This document shows positions 1 through 7,668 of a DNA stretch of 64,000 bases, one piece after another. Location of the stretch: positions 1 through 64,000 of the forward strand of contig CAJUNC010000012.1 of NCBI GenBank assembly GCA_910587695.1. Direction: 5' to 3'. Source of the DNA: an uncultured Lactobacillus sp. (lineage in GTDB: Bacteria > Bacillota > Bacilli > Lactobacillales > Lactobacillaceae). Position 1 is the stretch's first letter; the number at the start of each line of letters is the position of its first letter. A model generated the notes under the pieces. That model saw nothing but the letters and a program-made list of their open reading frames with translations. It was not told where the DNA came from and made no database searches. The translations under genes and the position numbers were made by a program.

Positions 1-55
1 TAACGCCGATAGTAGTTAGGGGATCGCCCCTTGCGAGGGTAGGAAGTTGCCACGC
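1..55 (+). rRNA. rrf: 5S rRNA, 3' end
   Basis: The first 55 bases match the 3' part of a lactobacillar 5S rRNA, including the GGGGATCGCCCC helix and the terminal GCCACGC strand that pairs with the 5' end. The 5' half lies outside the window. The tRNA cluster follows after about 10 bases, so this is the tail of an rRNA operon. Confidence 0.9.
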
Positions 56-64
56 TATCATTAT

Positions 65-137
65 GGAGGATTAGCTCAGTTGGGAGAGCGTCTGCCTTAC
101 AAGCAGAGGGTCACAGGTTCGAGCCCTGTATCCTCCA
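65..137 (+). tRNA. tRNA-Val (TAC)
   Basis: Acceptor arms GGAGGAT/ATCCTCC pair over 7 bp. The anticodon loop CTTACAA gives TAC, and the TTCGAGC T-loop is present. CCA is not encoded. First tRNA after the 5S gene. Confidence 0.96.
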
Positions 138-141
138 TCAT

Positions 142-214
142 GAGTCGTTAGCTCAGTCGGTAGAGCATCTGACTTTTAATCAGAGGGTCGACAGTTCGAG
201 CCTGTCACGACTCA
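142..214 (+). tRNA. tRNA-Lys (TTT)
   Basis: Acceptor arms GAGTCGT/ACGACTC pair. The anticodon loop CTTTTAA gives TTT. Four bases separate it from tRNA-Val, consistent with one processed precursor. Confidence 0.96.
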
Positions 215-227
215 TTTCGTCGATTTT

Positions 228-312
228 GCGGGTGTGGCGGAATTGGCAGACGCGCTAGATTTAGGTTCTAGTGTCTTATGACGTGGGGGTTCAAGTCCCT
301 TCACCCGCACCA
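228..312 (+). tRNA. tRNA-Leu (TAG), CCA encoded
   Basis: Long-variable-arm tRNA with acceptor GCGGGTG/CACCCGC. The anticodon stem-loop around ATTTAGGT gives TAG. The 3' CCA is encoded, unlike the preceding tRNAs. Confidence 0.95.
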
Positions 313-319
313 TTTTTAC

Positions 320-395
320 GCCGACTTAGCTCAGCTGGCAGAGCATCTGATTTGTAATCAGAGGGTCGGAGGTTCGAATCCTCTAGTCGGCACCA
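320..395 (+). tRNA. tRNA-Thr (TGT), CCA encoded
   Basis: Acceptor GCCGACT/AGTCGGC. Anticodon stem CTGAT/ATCAG with loop TTGTAAT region gives TGT. CCA is encoded at 393-395. Confidence 0.95.
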
Positions 396-400
396 TTAAT

Positions 401-472
401 GCGGAAGTAGTTCAGTGGTAGAACACCACCTTGCCATGGTGGGGGTCGCGGGTTCGAATCCCGTCTTCCGCT
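401..472 (+). tRNA. tRNA-Gly (GCC)
   Basis: Acceptor GCGGAAG/CTTCCGC. Anticodon stem CCACC/GGTGG with loop TTGCCAT gives GCC. CCA is not encoded. Confidence 0.95.
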
Positions 473-489
473 TGTGATCAATGTATCAC

Positions 490-575
490 GCCGGGGTGGC
501 GGAACTGGCAGACGCACAGGACTTAAAATCCTGCGGTGAGTGATCACCGTACCGGTTCGATTCCGGTCCTCGGCA
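490..575 (+). tRNA. tRNA-Leu (TAA)
   Basis: Type II tRNA with a long variable arm (GGTGAGTGATCACC). Acceptor GCCGGGG/CCTCGGC has one G-T pair. Anticodon stem CAGGA/TCCTG encloses CTTAAAA, giving TAA. Confidence 0.95.
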
Positions 576-597
576 TTAACTGAATATTTTATATTAT

Positions 598-671
598 GCA
601 CCCATAGCGCAACTGGATAGAGTGTCTGACTACGAATCAGAAGGTTGCAGGTTCGACTCCTGCTGGGTGCA
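598..671 (+). tRNA. tRNA-Arg (ACG)
   Basis: Acceptor GCACCCA/TGGGTGC. Anticodon stem CTGAC/ATCAG region with loop TACGAA gives ACG, the wobble-adenosine Arg tRNA expected to be edited to inosine. Confidence 0.95.
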
Positions 672-679
672 TTTTTTAT

Positions 680-753
680 CGGGAAATAGCTCAGCTTGGT
701 AGAGCACCTGGTTTGGGACCAGGGGGTCGCAGGTTCGAATCCTGTTTTCCCGA
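680..753 (+). tRNA. tRNA-Pro (TGG)
   Basis: Acceptor CGGGAAA/TTTCCCG. Anticodon stem CTGGT/ACCAG with TTGGG loop gives TGG. Last tRNA of the cluster; a terminator hairpin follows within about 10 bases. Confidence 0.95.
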
Positions 754-763
754 TCGTGTAAAG

Positions 764-791
764 GTCATACTATTAAGGTATGGCTTTTTTT
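764..791 (+). terminator. rRNA/tRNA operon terminator
   Basis: GTCATAC pairs with GTATGGC across a short loop and is followed by a run of seven T. It ends the rrn-tRNA transcript. Confidence 0.8.
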
Positions 792-884
792 ATTTATTCA
801 TATAAAGTAGGGCAAAACAAAAAAATACTATTTTAAATCATTATAATGATATAATAAGTTTGTAGTTAAAATGATCAGAGAAGG

Positions 885-983
885 ATAAATGTATAGCTGG
901 TCATTGTAGTAGTTAATAAGGTTTATAGTTAAAAAAGGAAACGATATTCTTTCTGTGCATAGTTTTGCGGTCTATACATTTAT
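885..983 (+). promoter_or_regulatory. leader with perfect 12-bp inverted repeat
   Basis: ATAAATGTATAG (885-896) is exactly complementary to CTATACATTTAT (972-983), with 75 bases between. The right arm ends 12 bases before the ATG of the small membrane protein. The left arm overlaps a possible leader peptide: GAAGGATA followed by ATG at 889 and the six codons of MYSWSL. A leader that hides or exposes the downstream start is possible; function is unproven. Confidence 0.4.
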
Positions 984-995
984 CTAGTGGTAACA

Positions 996-1262
996 ATGAA
1001 AAAACGACCTGATCAGCCCATTAGACGACCGATCAAGCAACGTTTGAATGAGAGCGGTTACTTAAATATTTTGGGCATTATTATAGCTATTATTTTACTT
1101 GCATTACTATTCTTTTTTGAAGGTAATTTTTTACATGATGATCTTGAGCTCAGGCCAACCAATGAAGCTATGGAGACAAGCCTTAAAGCTAGACCAAGCG
1201 AAGAACTTGAATCACAATTTGATGTGCAAGAAAATCTGGATCAAGAGACGATCAACAACTGA
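996..1262 (+). CDS. small single-pass membrane protein, unknown function
   Basis: About 88 residues. A basic N-terminus (KKRPDQPIRRPIKQR) is followed by one hydrophobic segment (about residues 24-43, GIIIAIILLALLFFFEG) and an acidic tail, predicting a cytosolic N-terminus and an exposed acidic C-terminus. The ATG at 996 is preferred over the in-frame GTG at 987, but neither has a strong ribosome binding site; the inverted repeat just upstream may matter for translation. It is followed closely by another small gene on the same strand. I do not recognise the family. Confidence 0.6.
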   Translation: MKKRPDQPIRRPIKQRLNESGYLNILGIIIAIILLALLFFFEGNFLHDDLELRPTNEAMETSLKARPSEELESQFDVQENLDQETINN

Positions 1263-1280
1263 TAAGAGAGGATGAGTAGG

Positions 1281-1496
1281 ATGTTTAACTTTAATGAATT
1301 GGCACAAGTAGAAGATATTTTACAACGTAGTCCAAGTTTAACGCCTTATGAAGTCCAAATGGCAATGTGTGAATTACGTGACCAAGGTAGTTGTTATGTT
1401 AGAGATCAAGGACAGATCGAGTATGCCTTAGCTTATTTACCGTTTGTTAAAGTTGAATATGGGCAAAACGGTAATCTAAGACTTGATCATTGGTAG
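1281..1496 (+). CDS. small hypothetical protein
   Basis: A 71-residue soluble, acidic protein. Two ATGs compete: 1272 lies directly against the AGAGAGG ribosome binding site, while 1281 has 10-base spacing and is preferred. The sequence (NELAQVEDILQRSPSLTPYE) looks like a helix-rich cytosolic protein with no recognised domain. It lies 18 bases after the membrane protein gene and is probably co-transcribed. Confidence 0.55.
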   Translation: MFNFNELAQVEDILQRSPSLTPYEVQMAMCELRDQGSCYVRDQGQIEYALAYLPFVKVEYGQNGNLRLDHW

Positions 1497-1585
1497 GATG
1501 ATTTGATTTTTTTAAGGCGTTTAACTTTACTTAAAGTCCTAAATATGATATTTTTCTCATAACGTACTTTTAAGGGGGAGATTTC

Positions 1586-2332
1586 ATGCGACCAAGAATT
1601 GCTATACCAGCAGATACTTTGACTGAGGCGACAAATGTAATAAATGAACGTAATGCGCCTTATGCACCAAGACCTGCGATCGAAGCGATCGTTAAATCAG
1701 GAGGAGCACCAGTTATTTTGCCAAGTGTTGATCCAAAGTTTGTGGATGATTATATCGATCTGTTTGATGGGATCGTTTTTGCGGGGGGATTTGATGTTGA
1801 TCCAACCTTTTTTGGAGAAGAGCCTCATTTGAAGTTGGGGATGACTTACCGCAAACGAGATATTTTTGAAATTGCATTATTAAAACAGTCAGTTAAAAAA
1901 GGTAAAGCTATTTTAGGGATCTGTCGTGGTATGCAACTGATCAATGTAGCTTTAGGTGGAACGCTGTATCAAGATCTTTCAGAGGATAAAGACATCTACG
2001 TTAAACATTCGCAAGATGCACCGGGAAATTTTCCGTCTCATCATGCAAATGTGATCACGGATAGTCGTCTCTATGAGCTCGTTGGAAAACGACCGTATAT
2101 CAATTCTCGGCATCATCAAGCTTTAAAGGATATCGCACCGTCTGTACGTGTTGTAGCCAAAGCCGATGATGGAGTAGCCGAAGCGATCGAATCACTTGAA
2201 AATGATCAGATCTTGGGCTTACAGTGGCATCCTGAAAATACTTATAAGCATTATCAGGACTCACAAAATATTTTCGCTGATCTGATCAAACGTGCAGCTA
2301 AAGTTGCACAAAAAAATAATAAGAATAATTAA
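1586..2332 (+). CDS. class I glutamine amidotransferase, gamma-glutamyl-GABA hydrolase type (peptidase C26)
   Basis: A 248-residue cytosolic hydrolase of the PuuD-like peptidase C26 family, which cleaves gamma-glutamyl amides. The nucleophile is Cys113 in GICRGMQ, and the His/Glu pair is in QWHPE near residue 215. The motif RHHQ, also typical of the family, is present. The length matches family members of about 240-255 residues. A strong AAGGGGGAG site precedes the ATG. It is a single gene ended by a hairpin terminator. The physiological substrate cannot be told from sequence. Confidence 0.88.
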   Translation: MRPRIAIPADTLTEATNVINERNAPYAPRPAIEAIVKSGGAPVILPSVDPKFVDDYIDLFDGIVFAGGFDVDPTFFGEEPHLKLGMTYRKRDIFEIALLKQSVKKGKAILGICRGMQLINVALGGTLYQDLSEDKDIYVKHSQDAPGNFPSHHANVITDSRLYELVGKRPYINSRHHQALKDIAPSVRVVAKADDGVAEAIESLENDQILGLQWHPENTYKHYQDSQNIFADLIKRAAKVAQKNNKNN

Positions 2333-2369
2333 AAAATAGCTCGGTGGGTCGATCCAGCGAGCTATTTTT
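2332..2369. terminator. bidirectional terminator
   Basis: AAAAATAGCTCG pairs perfectly with CGAGCTATTTTT around a 14-base loop, with A- and T-runs on both sides. It can stop the amidotransferase gene from the left and the convergent alcohol dehydrogenase gene from the right. Confidence 0.85.
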
Positions 2370-2385
2370 GTGGAGTAATATTATT

Positions 2386-3402
2386 TTATTCAGTGAAATC
2401 AATTACCATACGACCGTTGATCTTGCCAGCTTCCATTTCTTCAAAAATTTCTGGTGCATCTTCGACCGGACGTTTTTGAACAACTGGTACAACTAGTCCT
2501 TGGGCTGCAAAGTCAAAGGCTTCAGCTAGATCTTTTCTTGTTCCGACTAATGAACCTACGACTTTGATACCGTCTAAAACTGTTTTAACGATACTCAGTT
2601 CCATATATTCAGATGGTAAGCCAACTGCAACGACTGTTCCGCCAGCCCGTAAACTTTCAACGGCTTGATTGAAAGCAACCTTAGAAACGGCTGTTACAAC
2701 AGCTCCGTGACAACCACCAGTTAATTCTTGGATCTTTTCTGCGCCATTAGGAGTATCTTTAGCGTTGATAACGATATCAGCACCAGATCTCTTGGCTAAA
2801 GCTAATTTGTCATCATTGATATCAACTGCAACAACTTTGGCGTTAAAGACCTTCTTAGCATATTGAATAGCTAAGTTACCTAAACCACCAGCGCCGTAGA
2901 TCGCGATCCATTTACCAGGGGCTGCATCTGCTTCTTTAAGTGCTTTGTAAGTTGTTACCCCAGCACAAGTGACAGAACTAGCTTGTGCTGGATCGAGCCC
3001 TTCAGGAACTTTGACGGCATAATCTGCCACAACGACAGCGTATTCACTCATGCCGCCATCAACTGAGTAACCAGCATTTTGTACATTACGGCAAAGTGTT
3101 TCACGACCTGTGGTACAGTATTCACAGTAACCACAGCCTTTGAAGAACCAGGCAATACTTACGCGATCACCGACCTTGAGCGAAGTTACATCATCAGCAA
3201 CTTCAGTGACGATCCCGATCCCCTCGTGTCCTAAGATCCGACCAGGAACTTTGCCAAAATCACCATTAGCCACATGTAAGTCAGTATGACAAACACCACA
3301 ATACTCCATTTTTACTAAAGCTTCACCTTGTTTAAGTGTTGGAATAGCGCATTCTGAAATTTCGATCCCAACACCAGAGTCCTTAACTGAAACAGCTTTC
3401 AT
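2386..3402 (-). CDS. adhP: zinc-dependent alcohol dehydrogenase, AdhP type
   Basis: A 338-residue medium-chain dehydrogenase that interconverts primary alcohols and aldehydes with NAD(H). Catalytic zinc ligands are in CGVCHTDLH and GHEG; the structural zinc cysteines are in GCGYCEYCTTGRETLC; the Rossmann motif is GAGGLG near residue 170. Full length for the family. A perfect cre site lies about 80 bases upstream, so CcpA control is likely. The ribosome binding site before the ATG is weak. It is monocistronic and convergent with the amidotransferase gene. Confidence 0.93.
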   Translation of the reverse strand: MKAVSVKDSGVGIEISECAIPTLKQGEALVKMEYCGVCHTDLHVANGDFGKVPGRILGHEGIGIVTEVADDVTSLKVGDRVSIAWFFKGCGYCEYCTTGRETLCRNVQNAGYSVDGGMSEYAVVVADYAVKVPEGLDPAQASSVTCAGVTTYKALKEADAAPGKWIAIYGAGGLGNLAIQYAKKVFNAKVVAVDINDDKLALAKRSGADIVINAKDTPNGAEKIQELTGGCHGAVVTAVSKVAFNQAVESLRAGGTVVAVGLPSEYMELSIVKTVLDGIKVVGSLVGTRKDLAEAFDFAAQGLVVPVVQKRPVEDAPEIFEEMEAGKINGRMVIDFTE

Positions 3403-3485
3403 ATTTTTGTGTCACTATATTAAATGCAAAATAATATAACGGTTTATGTTATTAGGAAGAAATATAGTTTTTCCTTTCTTAGTGT

Positions 3486-3499
3486 TGTTAGCGGTTACA
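3486..3499 (-). promoter_or_regulatory. cre site upstream of adhP
   Basis: TGTTAGCGGTTACA (complement TGTAACCGCTAACA) matches the CcpA consensus TGWNANCGNTNWCA at every fixed position. It lies 84 bases upstream of the adhP start. Confidence 0.7.
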
Positions 3500-3510
3500 A
3501 AATGAGTCTG

Positions 3511-3560
3511 AATAATTGATCTCCCCGCATTTTGTTCTTCCAAGGAGATCATATATTATT
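3511..3560 (-). terminator. hairpin after gshA
   Basis: Inverted repeat AATAAT..GATCTCCCC / GGAGATC..ATTATT around an 18-base loop, just downstream of the gshA stop on the minus strand. There is no strong U-run, so it may be a weak terminator or a processing element. Confidence 0.5.
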
Positions 3561-3579
3561 CTTACAGATAAAGCAAAGA

Positions 3580-4947
3580 TTAACTACGGCGCAGATCAGG
3601 ATCCCAGTTACCACGAAAGAGTGCTTTCTTAAGTTCGGCTGCAGTGTACTGCCGATCTTCAAAGCCCTCAAATTTGAGGAGCGCATCTTGGGCTGCCCGT
3701 TGATAACGGCGAGCGCGTCGCAAAGCGTATTCTTCTAGAGAATCATCTTTAATATAATTTAACAGGCGGGCGCTCGGTGTTGTTAGTGGATTTTCTACGC
3801 GATCAGCTAGATCATCTAAAATTTCTTGATATTCAGGTCCAAGTTGGAGCCGATTGGCGTAAAGTTCTAAACTCTTGAGTAGTGCGCGTGCTTTGTTTTG
3901 ATATTTACAAATACTACGTGGATCTTCGCTAGCAACTTCTTCATTCATTTTGTCAGCTTGCTCTAAAACACGATTGACTTCATTTTTTTTGAGGGCTGGG
4001 CTCATGATAAAATAACTTGCTAGTAGGCGAAGGAAACGTAAAGTGTCGGTCCTGATGCCAACTGAGCTACTTGGATCAAGGTCTAACATCCGCAATTCGA
4101 TATATTCGGCGCCAGTTTTAGGGAGCTCACTTAAAACTGGGTTGCCTTTGAAACGAACTGAGCCGTGGAATTCGTAATCCTTGATCAAGATCTTATCTTT
4201 GACACCTTGCTGGATCCGATCGACATAGGCTTGTACATTCGTATAATCGCCTGCAAACTTGGTCCCAAAGCCAAAAGAACTTTGGCGCACGCTTCGAACT
4301 GGATGTTTGAGCTTAAAATCACCTTCAAAATAATTTTTTTCAGCGATCGGACTAGCACCAAAGAGGTAAGTTATCAGCCAACGATAGCGGACAAAGCCTT
4401 GAGCTAAGATCTCATAGAGATAATTTTTAGCTTCAAGTTCATTTTTAAAGCGCTCTGGAAAGTTCTTTAAGACTAAGTCGATGAGGTGCTGATCAATACT
4501 GAGATTGATGTGAGCACCACAAGGAGTACCTTCAGCAAAACGGTGTCTTCGTGTCCACTCTTTTAAATATGCCTCTTTTTCAGGACCCCATTGAGCTAAG
4601 CGAATATGGCTCGTATCTTTAGGTAATTTAGGTGGCATCGATAATGGCCAAAGTAATTCACCTGGTGCTAAAGCAGAGCGTAAGACGTTATTGATCCCAT
4701 AAAGATAATGCATCGCATCAAGGGCGTAAGCTGCAGGTGGTGTCACTACTTCAGACATCGTTTCTAAATAATCTGTAGTGATCCAAGGATTGGTCGTTTC
4801 ATCACCGAGTGCGGCTGGATATGGTTCTTGGCTGAGATTTCCCATATCATCAACGCGATGCATCTCGATCTCAAGACCCATTGTGAAATCTGATGTTTTA
4901 GCAACTGCTTCATTATTAAAGATCAGTTGACCGATTTTACTAAACAT
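3580..4947 (-). CDS. gshA: glutamate-cysteine ligase family protein
   Basis: ATP-dependent ligase of the GshA family that joins glutamate and cysteine to form gamma-glutamylcysteine. The N-terminal MGLEIEMHRVD and the central PCGAHINLS segments match the catalytic fold of the GshA half of GshF. The length (about 455 residues) covers only the ligase domain; there is no ATP-grasp glutathione synthetase domain, so it makes the dipeptide or needs a separate GshB. The ATG at 4947 (third codon of the longest frame) is chosen because GGGGG at 4955-4959 sits seven bases upstream; the longer ATG at 4953 is too close. Confidence 0.82.
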   Translation of the reverse strand: MFSKIGQLIFNNEAVAKTSDFTMGLEIEMHRVDDMGNLSQEPYPAALGDETTNPWITTDYLETMSEVVTPPAAYALDAMHYLYGINNVLRSALAPGELLWPLSMPPKLPKDTSHIRLAQWGPEKEAYLKEWTRRHRFAEGTPCGAHINLSIDQHLIDLVLKNFPERFKNELEAKNYLYEILAQGFVRYRWLITYLFGASPIAEKNYFEGDFKLKHPVRSVRQSSFGFGTKFAGDYTNVQAYVDRIQQGVKDKILIKDYEFHGSVRFKGNPVLSELPKTGAEYIELRMLDLDPSSSVGIRTDTLRFLRLLASYFIMSPALKKNEVNRVLEQADKMNEEVASEDPRSICKYQNKARALLKSLELYANRLQLGPEYQEILDDLADRVENPLTTPSARLLNYIKDDSLEEYALRRARRYQRAAQDALLKFEGFEDRQYTAAELKKALFRGNWDPDLRRS

Positions 4948-5166
4948 AGGCATTCCCCCAAACTTAGTCTGTCTGATTAGGAGCAGACTTTTATTTTAGC
5001 CATATTATACTACATTTAAAAAAGAATGAAATAGAAAAGTGGGTTTATTTTTTAGAAAAGTTTTAAAATAGGCGCTTTAAGTTTTATAATTTTATATATA
5101 TTAAACTAAAAATGAGAATGAGTAAATATTTTTAAAATTAAATGAAATTATTTTTTGGGATAATTC

Positions 5167-5220
5167 TTGACGATATCGGTCAAATCATTTAAACTATTCA
5201 ATAATATAATTGAATAGTTT
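5167..5220 (+). promoter_or_regulatory. ArsR-rhodanese promoter and operator (copy 1)
   Basis: A -35 TTGACG (5167-5172), 17-base spacer and -10-like TAAACT (5190-5195) run into a dyad with 12-bp perfect arms at 5191-5220 (AAACTATTCAAT, six central bases, ATTGAATAGTTT). Its core TATTCAA-N8-TTGAATA recurs at 5921-5942 before the thioredoxin gene. Size and symmetry suit an ArsR dimer, implying autoregulation. Confidence 0.75.
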
Positions 5221-5231
5221 GGGGTGAGTTG

Positions 5232-5876
5232 ATGGAAACGAATGAAGCTAAAGAATACAGAAATAAACTTTATACTGAACTGGCTAAGATCGGCAAATGT
5301 CTTTCGAGTGCACGACGGCTAGAACTCTTAGAATTATTGATACAATGTGAAAAGACGGTTGAAAATTTGGCAGCTGAAACGCAAATGTCAGTCGCTAACA
5401 CTTCACGGCATTTACAGATCTTATTTAAGGCGAGTTTAGTCAAGCGACGCAAAGAAGGCAATTTTGTCGTGTATTCTCTGGCCTCAGATCAAGTTGCACA
5501 GTTGGTAAGTAGTCTTAATCAAGTCGGCAGCGAGCAATTGGAAAAAATGCAGACCTTACAAGACGATCTAGCTAAAAGGGCTGGTAGTTTGACGATCACA
5601 TTGTCTCAGGCTAGACAACAGCGTCAGGCACTATTTTTAGATGTTCGTCCAACTGATGAATATCAAGCTGGGCATATCAAAGGAGCATTGAATATCCCGT
5701 TTGATCAACTAGAAGAGCATTTGAGCTTTTTGCCTTCTGACCGTGAGATCATCGTATATTGTCGTGGGAATCTCTGTACATACGCTGATCTAGCTACAGG
5801 CTTGCTCCATGATAAAGGATATCGAGCCTATAGTTTGAATCATAGTTACTATGATTGGATAACTAAAGAAAAGTAA
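5232..5876 (+). CDS. ArsR-family regulator fused to a rhodanese domain
   Basis: A 214-residue cytosolic fusion. Residues about 15-95 form an ArsR winged helix (LSSARRLELLELLI; recognition helix MSVANTSRHLQIL), and residues about 120-212 form a rhodanese domain with active-site Cys in VYCRGNLC. Such fusions are inferred to sense sulfane sulfur or persulfide on that cysteine. The ATG at 5232 follows GGGGTGAG at good spacing; an in-frame TTG at 5229 is less likely. It is divergent from gshA and upstream of trxA-trxB, and identical operators before itself and before trxA suggest it controls both. Confidence 0.88.
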   Translation: METNEAKEYRNKLYTELAKIGKCLSSARRLELLELLIQCEKTVENLAAETQMSVANTSRHLQILFKASLVKRRKEGNFVVYSLASDQVAQLVSSLNQVGSEQLEKMQTLQDDLAKRAGSLTITLSQARQQRQALFLDVRPTDEYQAGHIKGALNIPFDQLEEHLSFLPSDREIIVYCRGNLCTYADLATGLLHDKGYRAYSLNHSYYDWITKEK

Positions 5877-5886
5877 GTTAAAATGG

Positions 5887-5942
5887 TTGCGCTAAACAAA
5901 AAAGCGTGATATAGTTTAGTTATTCAATCAAGTAGTTGAATA
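5887..5942 (+). promoter_or_regulatory. thioredoxin operon promoter and operator (copy 2)
   Basis: -35 TTGCGC (5887-5892), 17 bases, -10 TATAGT (5910-5915), then TATTCAA-N8-TTGAATA at 5921-5942 over the likely transcription start. The half-sites and spacer length are identical to the dyad in front of the ArsR-rhodanese gene, which is strong evidence for a shared regulator. Confidence 0.78.
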
Positions 5943-5968
5943 GATTTTGTGGTCATGAGGTAATAAAA

Positions 5969-6283
5969 ATGGTTAAAGTATTTACAGATGAAAATTTTGA
6001 AACAGAAACAAATAAAGGTGTTGTCTTGATCGACTTTTGGGCAACTTGGTGTGGTCCATGTCGGATGCAAGCCCCGATCATCGAGCAATTAGCTGCTGAA
6101 ATGGGCGACAAGGTAACGATCGGCAAGTTAGATGTTGATGCTAATCCTAAGACAGCTCAAGGTTTTGGTATCATGTCGATCCCAACTTTATTGATCAAAA
6201 AAGATGGTCAAGTTGTGGACCAATTGGTTGGTGTCCATATGAAAGACCAATTGAAACAAGCTTTAGAAAAACATTTAGCTTAA
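5969..6283 (+). CDS. trxA: thioredoxin
   Basis: A 104-residue cytosolic disulfide reductant with active site WCGPC and the cis-proline loop SIPTLL, a canonical single thioredoxin fold. The ATG at 5969 has a GAGG site eight bases upstream; the longer frame starting inside the operator at 5936 is rejected. It is followed 17 bases later by its reductase, forming a trxA-trxB operon under the ArsR-type operator. The pairing suggests thiol stress control. Confidence 0.95.
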   Translation: MVKVFTDENFETETNKGVVLIDFWATWCGPCRMQAPIIEQLAAEMGDKVTIGKLDVDANPKTAQGFGIMSIPTLLIKKDGQVVDQLVGVHMKDQLKQALEKHLA

Positions 6284-6300
6284 TTAATGGAGGATAGCAG

Positions 6301-7227
6301 ATGGCAGATAAGTATGATGTGATCGTGATCGGGGCAGGGCCAGGCGGTATGACGGCAGCTCTTTATGCATCACGTGCAAATTTAAAAGTAGCGATGCTTG
6401 ATCGTGGTGTTTATGGTGGTAATATGAACAACACTGCTGAGATCGAAAACTACCCTGGTTTTAAAACGATCATGGGACCAGATCTTTCTGAAGAAATGTA
6501 TCAAAGTGCAACTAATTTTGGTGCTGAATTTGTCTATGGTAATGTTGAAAAGATCGAAGTGATCGATGAAAAGACGAAGCTCGTTAAGACAGATAGTGGC
6601 GAATTAGAAGCCCCAGTGGTGATCATTGCTACTGGTTCGGAAAGTCGCAAGTTAGGTGTACCTGGCGAAGAACAATATGGTGGTCGTGGTGTATCATACT
6701 GTGCTGTCTGCGATGGTGCCTTTTATAAAAACCGTGATGTTGTCGTGATCGGTGGTGGTGATTCAGCGGTTGAAGAAGGGATGTATTTAGCTAATCTTAC
6801 TTCAAGCGTGAATGTTGTCCACCGACGTGATAGTTTACGTGCTCAAAAGATCTTGCAAGAACGCGCTTTTAAAAATGATAAGATCAAATTTACTTGGGAT
6901 ACTGTAGTTGAAGAGATCCAAGGTGACGAGCAAAAAGTTACCGGGGTCAAGGCTAAAAATGTCAAGACGGGTGAAATAACGACGATCCCAGCAGATGGTG
7001 TCTTTATCTATGTTGGTTCGATCCCAATGACAGCTCCGTTCCAAGGCCTTGGGATCACGGATGACAAAGGTTGGATCGTGACAAACGATAAGATGGAAAC
7101 TACCATTCCTGGGATCTATGCGATCGGGGATGTTCGGCAAAAGACACTACGTCAGATCACGACCGCAGTTGGCGATGGTGGTATCGCCGGTCAAGAAGCT
7201 TTTAACTATATTGAAAGTCATAAATAG
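6301..7227 (+). CDS. trxB: thioredoxin reductase
   Basis: A 308-residue FAD/NADPH flavoenzyme that reduces thioredoxin. The FAD motif GAGPGG is at residues about 12-17, the redox pair is in CAVCDG near residue 135, the NADPH-binding GGGDSA is near residue 155, and the C-terminal FAD motif is in YAIGDV. Full length for the low-molecular-weight class. It has a GGAGG site and is in one operon with trxA, ended by a strong hairpin. Confidence 0.96.
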   Translation: MADKYDVIVIGAGPGGMTAALYASRANLKVAMLDRGVYGGNMNNTAEIENYPGFKTIMGPDLSEEMYQSATNFGAEFVYGNVEKIEVIDEKTKLVKTDSGELEAPVVIIATGSESRKLGVPGEEQYGGRGVSYCAVCDGAFYKNRDVVVIGGGDSAVEEGMYLANLTSSVNVVHRRDSLRAQKILQERAFKNDKIKFTWDTVVEEIQGDEQKVTGVKAKNVKTGEITTIPADGVFIYVGSIPMTAPFQGLGITDDKGWIVTNDKMETTIPGIYAIGDVRQKTLRQITTAVGDGGIAGQEAFNYIESHK

Positions 7228-7230
7228 CAA

Positions 7231-7270
7231 TAAAAGGACTACTGGATGCTACCAGTAGCCCTTTTATTTT
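7231..7270 (+). terminator. trx operon terminator
   Basis: AAAAGGACTACTGG / CCAGTAGCCCTTTT hairpin with a five-base loop and trailing T-run; the flanking A-run makes it usable by the minus-strand small gene on the right. Confidence 0.88.
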
Positions 7271-7274
7271 TGAA

Positions 7275-7454
7275 TCAATTATACTCGACTGAAAAGTTGC
7301 TATCGTATGGATCGTCAAAAGCATCATCTTCTAGTCCGATCTCAACGAAATGGTGCGTTCCTGTATGCGTGTACGAATAATATGCACACCAAAGTAGTAA
7401 TAGGAGTGCGAGTAACGCGATAAAATAGCCCAGATATAGGGCACAATGTTTCAT
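7275..7454 (-). CDS. 59-residue single-pass membrane protein
   Basis: A short frame of 59 codons plus TGA. It begins MKHCALYLGYFIALLALLLL, a textbook hydrophobic segment of about 20 residues, then has an aromatic/His-rich patch (YYSYTHTGTHHF) and an acidic tail (EIGLEDDAFDDPYD). The ATG is preceded by AAAGGGGA at ideal spacing, which argues that it is translated. A perfect 8-bp inverted repeat lies 30 bases upstream. No family recognised; it could be a small regulator or subunit of a membrane complex, or a cell-surface microprotein. Confidence 0.7.
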   Translation of the reverse strand: MKHCALYLGYFIALLALLLLLWCAYYSYTHTGTHHFVEIGLEDDAFDDPYDSNFSVEYN

Positions 7455-7482
7455 AATTAAAAGATCCCCTTTATCTTACCTA

Positions 7483-7502
7483 ATGCTATTGTAAAATAGC
7501 AT
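7483..7502 (-). promoter_or_regulatory. inverted repeat upstream of the 59-residue gene
   Basis: ATGCTATT-GTAA-AATAGCAT, a perfect 8-bp dyad with a four-base centre, 29 bases upstream of the start codon. It may be an operator or a leader hairpin. Confidence 0.4.
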
Positions 7503-7668
7503 AACGTAAAGAATTATCGCATATTGAACGGATGCAGTCTATAAAGATTATAAAATAAAAAAATATTGTTCTAGTTTTTAATTTAGAAAAGGTATTCATT
7601 TGGGACGATATAGCGAAGTCAGGCACACTAGGTCAAGCATTTTAGGAATTTAATGAAAGATTAAACAT

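Noticed and set aside
383..601. 72-residue minus-strand frame
   Set aside because: It lies entirely over tRNA-Gly and tRNA-Leu; the predicted protein (SGRRDSNPRPP type) is the well-known artefact of antisense tRNA reading.
3580..4947. bifunctional glutathione synthetase GshF
   Set aside because: The protein stops after the ligase domain; there is no ATP-grasp half and no frame continuing it downstream.
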